A stretch of DNA of 64,000 nucleotides from Cavenderia fasciculata (lineage: Eukaryota; Evosea; Eumycetozoa; Acytosteliales; Cavenderiaceae): positions 310,001 through 374,000 of the forward strand of contig NW_004457644.1 in NCBI RefSeq assembly GCF_000203815.1. The letters run 5' to 3'. The notes under the pieces were generated by a model. That model did not search any database. It had not been told where the DNA came from and saw nothing but the letters and a program-made list of their open reading frames with translations. Below are positions 57,043 to 64,000 of this stretch, piece by piece. Numbering within the stretch: the first letter of the stretch is position 1; each line of letters begins with the position of its first letter. The translations under genes and the position numbers were made by a program.

Positions 57043-58775
57043 ATGAAAAAAAGTAAATATCTATCTTCATCTTCACCTTCTTCATCATCCTCTTCATCTC
57101 TTATATCTCCAATACCAAAAGGAGGACTATCAGATTTAATATTACTCAAGATCATCAATGATTTAGAATGCAATCAAGATATTGTATGTCTGTTGATGAC
57201 ATGTAAAGCATATTATAGAGAATTTATGAAACAATATGAAAAAGTTATTACTTTTAAAGTTAGTGAACCATTTGAAGGATTTTGGTCAAGTGAAAAGTTT
57301 ATAATCAGTTCTCAAATGAAACCATTTAAAGAGATATACAATACATCCCTAGAGGCATCAAACACAAACAACATCTCTGAATCAAATACAACCACCACAT
57401 TAACAGTGACACATACTTCGACCAAAGAATCCATACTTGAAATCGTGGGTGACCCTATCCATTTGGAAGAGTTAACTTTGATTTTCAAGGTGACATACCC
57501 GACATTTTAGCTTTGTTCTCTTCTATAGACTCCTTGAAAATAGAATTCATGTCGATCATCCCACCATCTTTTCCAAACATCACTCAATGGCCTTGTACTC
57601 TGACATCTTTGTACATCGAATCTCCAACAGTCCTACCAGTCGGTATTCAATTCCCAGTCACTCTCACATCATTGATTATCGCTTATTTCCATTTTAGTGG
57701 AACATTTTCTCTGGACTTGTCCAACTTGATAGTTCTTGCAGATCTAGATGTGAGAAGTCCGACCACCTCTTCTGATCTCATTCCAGCCACCAATATTCGC
57801 TTTCCCAATCCAAGCTCATCTCTCACCAGTCTCAACCTTTGTATTCCTCTTGACACAACCACCATGACGCAATCCTTCTTTCCAACAAACCTTCAAGTTC
57901 TCAGAATGGGTTTAAAGTACTTTGGTAGTACCAAACCTCCACCAACTGTGACAAGGATGGATATACGGTGTGACGTTAAAATACCAAACAACTTTTTCCC
58001 ACCTAGTCTCTTGGAATTAACAATTGTTCTCGTTCATGAAGCCACACTGGATCCTTGGATGCTTAAACAAGGGCTTAAATACTTACATATCAGAAGTGAC
58101 AAAGCTTTCTCCATAACACCAGAAATTATACCAGACTCTGTTACTTTTCTGTCGATCAATGTTGATAGCCCTAATCAAGCTGTATTCCCAAGCAAATTAG
58201 AAGTACTTTCAACAACGATCAATTTCACTTCACCTAGTAATTACCCACCAACATTACGTGAATTGGTTTCTTGTAAAAGTAGTCATCCACCACCAATCAT
58301 CTACTTACCAACATCACTAGAAGAGGTTTGTTGGTTATTGGTTAAAATCAAAGATACAAACATTTATACACTTCCAACAACAATGATAATCAATAATGAT
58401 AATAGTTCACCAACCGACAACCCTCCTCATTTTATCCTACCATACCGTTTAAAAAACCTATTAGTTTTAAAATTGGGTGATTTCAAAAAGGACTTCAGTA
58501 TACGAATAGATCAAATCATCAATTGTTCAAATGTAGAACATTTAGTGGTTGGATCGAGATTTAATCTTAACATTCGAAGATTAGATAATGGAGATGTAAT
58601 GCTCAACTGTGGTGATACATTTTTTGGTGGTATTTATCGACAACAACGTAGAATGGAAAACATTAGTATTGAAAATAGAAGTGCACTAGATTTCCGTGCA
58701 CTCTATTTAAATTTTAAAGTAAAAGGAAATCATATTTATATTTATCCAAGCAATACTCCAATTGAAAATAAATAA
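57043..58775 (+). pseudogene. FNIP-repeat gene with one frame break
   Basis: Starts MKKSKYLSSSSPSSSS with the F-box-like region LSDLILLKIINDLECNQDIVC. The first frame ends at 57510 (FKVTYPTF). The sister-like sequence moves to the next frame around 57478-57486, where FQGDIPDILALFSS is read, and is then open to 58775. All FNIP units (IQFPVTLTSLII, FFPTNLQVLRM, IIPDSVTFLSINV, SNYPPTLRELVS) and the end module (FSIRIDQIINCSNVEHL, IRRLDNGDVMLNCGD, FFGGIYRQQRRM) are present. The difference is one base. Loss is recent, or the base is a sequencing error. The break falls between the F-box-like part and the repeats. Confidence 0.75.
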
Positions 58776-58949
58776 ATAAATAAAAAACAAGATAATCTCT
58801 GATGACTGATACTTAATTTCTAATTAAATTAAAAATAGTAAATATATTTCTTAAAATGGAAAGGTTAATATATCTTTTTCCATTCATTTCCTATTTTATA
58901 AATTTGTGGTGGTTGTGGGGTGAATAGTTACAATCGTAATAATCGTTCA

Positions 58950-59395
58950 TTATCAAAAATACAACCATTTATACTCTTCCAACAACCAAAGTAATCAATA
59001 ATGATAATAGTCCACTAATTGACAATCCTCTTCATTTTATATTACCATATCGTCTCAAGATGCTCCAACTTTCAATGGAAAAACAGAAAAAATATTTTAG
59101 TATTAGAATAGATCAAATCATCAATTGTTCAAATGTTGAACTTTTAAAATTTAAATTACATTTGAATTTGAATATTCATATTAGAAGGTTAGATAATGGA
59201 GATGTATTGATAAACTCTGGTGACCCATTTTTTGGTGGAATCTATCGACAACAAAGAATGAACAATATCAGCATTGAAAATAGATGTCCATTAGATTTCC
59301 CAGCACTCTATTTGAATTTTAAAACAAAAGAAAATCATATCTATGTTTATCCAAGTAATAATCATAATATTATTGAAAACAAATTAACTTTCTAA
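58950..59395 (+). pseudogene. FNIP-family C-terminal fragment
   Basis: Only the end module is present: IYTLPTTKVINNDNSPLIDNP, HFILPYRLK, FSIRIDQIINCSNVELL, HIRRLDNGDVLINSGD, FFGGIYRQQRM, YLNFKTKENHIYVYPSN. The similarity begins abruptly at about 58950 with no F-box-like or repeat part before it. A G-rich tract (58907-58922) lies just upstream of the truncation. The frame itself is unbroken, but the first Met (59060) is deep in the module. It marks a former array unit cut by unequal exchange or deletion. Confidence 0.75.
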
Positions 59396-59602
59396 ATAAA
59401 AATAAAAATAAAACAAAAACTTGCAAGGACAACTCTTTTGATCAGCTCCTCTTTCTATATTTTTATTATTTTTATTATTATAATTATTTGAAGAGGAGAT
59501 AAGGAGAACAATGAATGAACGAACAGTCATACTTCATCTTCATATGTATATATATAAATGACATTGATATATACAAATATATAATCAAATAGATAAATTA
59601 TA

Positions 59603-61291
59603 ATGAATGAAAAGTCATCTACTCCATCATCTTCATCTTCTTCATCATCTTTCTCATTATCACCAAAAGGAGGATTATCAGATTTAACAATACTAAAGAT
59701 CATCACTCACATTGAATACAATCAAGATATAGTATGTCTGTTGATGACTTGTAAAGCATATTATAAAGAGTTTATGAAACAATATGCAAAGGTTATTACT
59801 TTTAAAGATATCGACCCAACTTCGATCGCGAGTCCATCAGAAATGACAATGATCGGGTCTTCTATGAAACCATTTAAAGAGATTTACAATTCATCACTTG
59901 TCGCTTTACAAAATACAGACGACGATGACCAAGACTTTATAACTCTCACCAAAACATCAACAAAAGAGGATATAAAAGAAATAAAGAATCCTACCAAATT
60001 TTATCTGCAAGAATACCAAGGTGAAATCAAAGATGTTCTACTACCATCCGTCAATACTATAGTTATAGAAATCAGGCCAGTCATACCACCATTTCCAACA
60101 ATCTCTGAATGGTCATCTTGTGCAACTCTTACAAAATTGTCAATCCGTTCACACCGAGTACTCCCAATCGGCCTTCAATTTCCAGCCACCCTAACCGAAT
60201 TGGACATCAATTACTATTGTAGGGATTTTTTTACTCTGGATTTGACCAATTTAAAATCTCTCACCGATTTAAATGTTGATACTAACCGTCAAGATCTCGT
60301 ACCAGCCACCGATATTCTCCTTCCCAATCCCAACACGTCACTCACCACACTCACCCTTGTCGTTCATCTTGACCCATCCACAATGAAACAATCGTTCTTT
60401 CCAACAAACCTCAAAGAAATTGACATGAAATACGAGTCGTTTGGTAAAACAAAACCACCACCAACCGTTCAAAAGATGACCATATCCACTAAAAGTAGAA
60501 TACCAACCTTCTTTTATCCAAAAAGTCTCGTTGATTTATCAATACACCTTGATAATACTACTCTAGAGCCTTGGTCGCTACCTTATGGACTCAAAATACT
60601 GCTTATCACAAATTATGAATGCCCAGTATCACCAGCGTTTGTGCCAGACACTGTAGTCGATTTGTGTGTCAACGTTTCCAACCCTATCCACTCCACTTTT
60701 CCAAGGGGACTAGTCAAATTTATAACATCAACCAATTACAACTCACCTTTAAAGTATCCACCAACATTACGTAAATTGTATTTCCTTAGAGATAAATACC
60801 CTCCACCAGTCATCTACTTGCCGACATCACTATATAAATTCTCGTTTTCCATAAAAAGAAATAATGATACATTAGTATATACACTTCCAACAACCAAAGT
60901 AATCAATAATGATAATAGTACAATAACAGATAATCCCCTTCATTTTGTTTTACCACACCGTTTAAATAAGCTTGAATTTCAATTGCTAGGCGATCTCGAG
61001 ACTCAAAAGGATTTCAGTATTCGAATTGACCAAATCATCAATTGTTCAAATGTTGAACATCTACATATTGATACACCATATTCTTCATTATATCTTAACA
61101 TTAGACGATTAGATAATGGAGATGTAATGATAAACTCTGGTGGATCATTTTTTGGTGGCATATATAGACAACAACATGGAACGAAAAATCAAAGTCCACT
61201 AGACTACCCAGCACTCTATTTGAATTTTAAATTAAATGGAAATCACTTTAATGTTTATCCAAGTAATACTCCAATTAAATTTAATCATTAA
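59603..61291 (+). CDS. FNIP-repeat F-box-like protein, 562 aa
   Basis: Whole single-exon member. ATG 59603 (MNEKSSTPSSSS), then LSDLTILKIITHIEYNQDIVC, LLMTCKAYYKEFMKQY and MKPFKEIYNSSL. Repeats: LQFPATLTELDI, FFPTNLKEIDM, FYPKSLVDLSI, FVPDTVVDLCVNV, LKYPPTLRKLYF, IYLPTSLYKFSF. End module: VINNDNSTITDNPLHFVLPHRL, FSIRIDQIINCSNVEHL, NIRRLDNGDVMINSGG, FFGGIYRQQ, YLNFKLNGNHFNVYPSN. A TATATATATAAATG stretch about 50 bases upstream is a likely core promoter. It follows a truncated unit and precedes a one-lesion unit. Like the rest of the family, it should act as a soluble adaptor; its partner is unknown. Confidence 0.85.
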   Translation: MNEKSSTPSSSSSSSSFSLSPKGGLSDLTILKIITHIEYNQDIVCLLMTCKAYYKEFMKQYAKVITFKDIDPTSIASPSEMTMIGSSMKPFKEIYNSSLVALQNTDDDDQDFITLTKTSTKEDIKEIKNPTKFYLQEYQGEIKDVLLPSVNTIVIEIRPVIPPFPTISEWSSCATLTKLSIRSHRVLPIGLQFPATLTELDINYYCRDFFTLDLTNLKSLTDLNVDTNRQDLVPATDILLPNPNTSLTTLTLVVHLDPSTMKQSFFPTNLKEIDMKYESFGKTKPPPTVQKMTISTKSRIPTFFYPKSLVDLSIHLDNTTLEPWSLPYGLKILLITNYECPVSPAFVPDTVVDLCVNVSNPIHSTFPRGLVKFITSTNYNSPLKYPPTLRKLYFLRDKYPPPVIYLPTSLYKFSFSIKRNNDTLVYTLPTTKVINNDNSTITDNPLHFVLPHRLNKLEFQLLGDLETQKDFSIRIDQIINCSNVEHLHIDTPYSSLYLNIRRLDNGDVMINSGGSFFGGIYRQQHGTKNQSPLDYPALYLNFKLNGNHFNVYPSNTPIKFNH

Positions 61292-61497
61292 TAAATATAT
61301 AGAAGATTATTTTCACATTCTCTATTTATAATGATCCAAACTAATAACAGAATATTCTTTTTTTTTTTTTTTTTACATGCAAATTTGCAGAGAGATGGTC
61401 AAAAAATTTAATCATCATTATCATTTCTACCTTTATCTTCTTCTTCACAAGTAACAACTAGAAATCTTTTAATTATTCATATAGAGAATAAATAGAC

Positions 61498-63202
61498 ATG
61501 AATAATGATAAATCATCATCTTCATCCTCTTCATCATCTTTCTCATTATCACCTCGAGGAGGATTATCAGATTTAACATTACTAAAGATCATCAATGATT
61601 TAGAAAATAATCAAGATATAGTATGTCTGTTGATGACATGTAAAGCATACTATAGAGAGTTTATGAAACAATATGCAAAGGTTATTACTTTTAAAGGTAT
61701 TGAACCAAATGATGTTAGATCAGAAAAATTAATGATCAGTTCCCAGATGAGGGGATTCAAAGAGATCTACAATGCATCTCTCGAAGCATCCAAAAACCAT
61801 ATTGACAAATACGACGATGATGCAACTTCGATAACTATCACCAATAGATCAACTAGAGTCTATTAAAGATATAAAGAATCCTACCAAAGTGACATCTCTT
61901 TATATAAAAGAATTCAATGGTGACATAACAGACATTCTCGTTCGATTGCCATCTATCAACGATTTACAAATAGATATCAAATCTGTCGAGCCAACCTTTC
62001 CAACGATCTCTGAATGGCCTTGTACCTTGACCAAATTGAAAATCAAATCATCAAGAGCTCTCCCAACCGACCTTCAATTCCCAACCACACTGACAAAATT
62101 GAACATCGATTTCGATTTTCTGGATACATTCACTCTGGATTTGACCAATTTAATATCTCTTACAGATCTACACGTTGGAACCACGACCACATTCGAAGAT
62201 CTCATCCTACCCTCCAATATTCGCTTTCCTAATCCCAGCACTTCGCTCACCCGTCTCAGCATTGAATTGTATCTTGATGATGAGTTCATGACACAATCAT
62301 TTTTTCCATCAAACCTTGAATCACTCGCAATGGACCTGGAGTACTTTGGCAAAACCAAACCTCCATCAAAAGTAACAAAGATGTCCATGGAAACTGGCAA
62401 CAGAATACCTGCCACCTTTTTCCCAAAGGGTCTGGTTGATCTAACACTGAGATTGGAGGATACGACTCTGGATCCATGGGTTCTCCCACAGGGTCTAGAG
62501 GTACTGCATATCAGTGGTAATAAATGTCCAGTATCACCAGAGTTTATTCCAGACTCTGTTAAGGACTTAACGGTAGATGTTTCTAATCCTAGTCAAGCAA
62601 TATTCCCTAGCGGACTAGTCAAATTGACAACATCAACCAATTACAATGCTCCTTTCAACTATCCACCCACTCTTCGTGAATTGATATTCAATCGAGATAA
62701 ATGTCCTCCACCAGTCATCTACTTGCCAACATCTCTTGAAGAATATACTTGTTTCGTTGTTAAAATCAAAGATAAATCAGTATATTCGCTTCCAACAACC
62801 AAAGTAATCAACAATGATAATAGTTCAATAACAGATAATCCTCTTCATTTCATACTACCACATCGTCTCAAGAAGATTAATGGAATTTTTAAAAATTTCT
62901 TTTCCAAAGATAATAGTTTCAGTTTTAGAATTGATCCAATCATCAATTGTTCAAATGTTGAACAATTAACTATCGATGCTTGTTTGGATATCTACATTAG
63001 AAGATTAGACAATGGTGATGTAATGATAAACTCTAGTGGTTCATTTTTTGGTGGAATTTATAGACAACAGAGAATATTCATGGGTAATACTCGTATTGAA
63101 AATAGAAGTGTCCTCGATTTCCCAGCACTCTATTTAAATTTTAAATCAAAAGCTAATCACTTTTATGTTTATCCAAGTAATACTGCAATCAAACCAAAAT
63201 AA
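61498..63202 (+). pseudogene. FNIP-repeat gene with one extra base
   Basis: Starts MNNDKSSSSS, then LSDLTLLKIINDLENNQDIVC. The first frame ends at 61866. The sister-like frame resumes at once as SIKDIKNPTKVTSLYI, a change explained by a single additional G in ACTAGAGTCTATTAAAG (about 61855-61870). The second frame is then open to 63202 with complete repeats (LQFPTTLTKLNI, FFPSNLESLAM, FIPDSVKDLTVDV, FNYPPTLRELIF) and end module (FRIDPIINCSNVEQL, YIRRLDNGDVMINSSG, FFGGIYRQQR). As in the unit at 57043, the lesion lies between the F-box-like part and the repeats. A recent pseudogene or an assembly error. Confidence 0.75.
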
Positions 63203-63272
63203 AAAATAGAAAAGTTTCTTCTTCCCCCTAAATATATTTATTTTTATATATAAATTTTATTTTCTGGTTTAG

Positions 63273-64000
63273 TGGGAATGTTACTTGGATATAAATTTAC
63301 AATTCATCGATGACCATTTTTATCCAACACTATCGGTTTTATTTGACAAAGAGCTTATGGAAAAGGAACTAGCCAGTTTTATCAAAGAGTCTGATAGTAT
63401 CCCAGAAAAATCGACACGGTACTATCCAAAAGAAATGGTTTCAACATCTTTAGATAAACAAAAAAAAGATGAAGATGAAGAAGAAGAAGACGATGATGGC
63501 GATGATGAAGAAGAAGAAGAAGAAGACTGGTTAAACTATCAAAAAAGTGACATTATTGATTGGCACCATCACAATGTGAATTCATTCAAACAAGATAAAT
63601 CACCAGTTCTACATATCAAAATGAAAATAGAGGTGGTTGATTTTATTCATCGAAACAGAACGGAATCCTTTTCAGCTAAAGACTTGGAAAAAATTCATAA
63701 TATTAACATACTCAGATATCTTCAACATTATCGTCCAGATCTTGTAATAGGATCATCTCTTTTTGATCGTTCAATCATAAATCAAAAATACGAGGTCAGA
63801 AACCACTTGTTATTTTCTTTTGATGACATCACCTGCACTTCCAGAGCATACAACACACTTGACATCTCTCAATATCACCTGTTGTCCTCTGATCTCCAGG
63901 TTCCATTCGATTCATCACTCTACAAACCAAAACGTCGACCCTCCCTCACAGCAATCAAATTCCTCATTCATATTGGATTGGATCTAGAAAAGGCCTTTGA
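63273..64000 (+). CDS. Unrecognised protein, 3' part outside the window
   Basis: Open from 63273 to the window edge. The sequence before it (TTTTCTGGTTTAG, ending 63272) looks like a splice acceptor, and the in-frame codon there is a stop. So either an upstream exon exists, although the FNIP unit ends only 70 bases away, or translation starts at ATG 63357 (MEKELASFIKES). The visible product has an acidic run (DEDEEEEDDDGDDEEEEEED) and then a well-mixed globular part (IIDWHHHNVNSF, MKIEVVDFIHRNRTES, DLEKIHNINILRYLQHYRPDLV, FDDITCTSRAYNTLDI). No known motif recognised. Its acidic opening and style resemble the unknown gene that enters the window at base 1, but no direct similarity was seen. Confidence 0.6.

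Overview
The window is nuclear DNA of a social amoeba (Dictyostelia). The signs are AT-rich spacers, short GT..AG introns with GTA[A/T]GT donors, poly-Asn, poly-Gln and poly-Ser tracts, and a large family of F-box-like/FNIP-repeat genes. The family style resembles Cavenderia or Heterostelium more than Dictyostelium discoideum, but that is a guess from gene style only.

Layout. 1-3300: two unrecognised genes. 3335-5442: a FNIP-repeat gene (-) with one frame break. 5658-8736: an unrecognised multi-exon gene (-) and beside it a scrambled copy in which several blocks are flipped in place. 9248-11157: a GST-like gene and an unknown gene. 11482-14403: a large protein with ankyrin-like stretches. 15620-19008: an active-site-complete myotubularin phosphatase. 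19882-21055: an OTUD6-like deubiquitinase. 21199-22883: an ALDH3-like aldehyde dehydrogenase. 23295-24434: a spliced gene whose middle reads like the Hcp tube protein of bacterial type VI secretion. 26137-27209: ArfGAP-PH. 27624-28589: DHHC palmitoyltransferase. 30865-32847: two unknown genes. 33055-40067: two genes that each join a protein kinase to a P-loop NTPase-like region, lying on either side of a secreted beta-helix-like protein. 40800-42641: a duplicated pair of small membrane coiled-coil genes, one broken. 42.8-45.95 kb: a hAT DNA transposon with an apparently whole, single-intron transposase. 46126-63202: an array of ten FNIP genes and relics. 63273-64000: the start of another gene, cut by the window edge.

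The FNIP array is the most striking accessory region. Four members are whole (46126, 49367, 51198, 59603). Three carry a single frame break (53110, 57043, 61498) and one carries only two in-frame stops (55074). Two are fragments (48246, 58950). The lone FNIP gene at 3335-5442 also has one frame break. This looks like rapid birth and death of recognition or F-box-like proteins. The kinase/NTPase pair could be signalling proteins of the NLR-like kind, but that is inference. The housekeeping genes (myotubularin, OTU, ALDH, ArfGAP, DHHC, GST) are ordinary and unlinked in function. No tRNA, rRNA, CRISPR array or retroelement was recognised.
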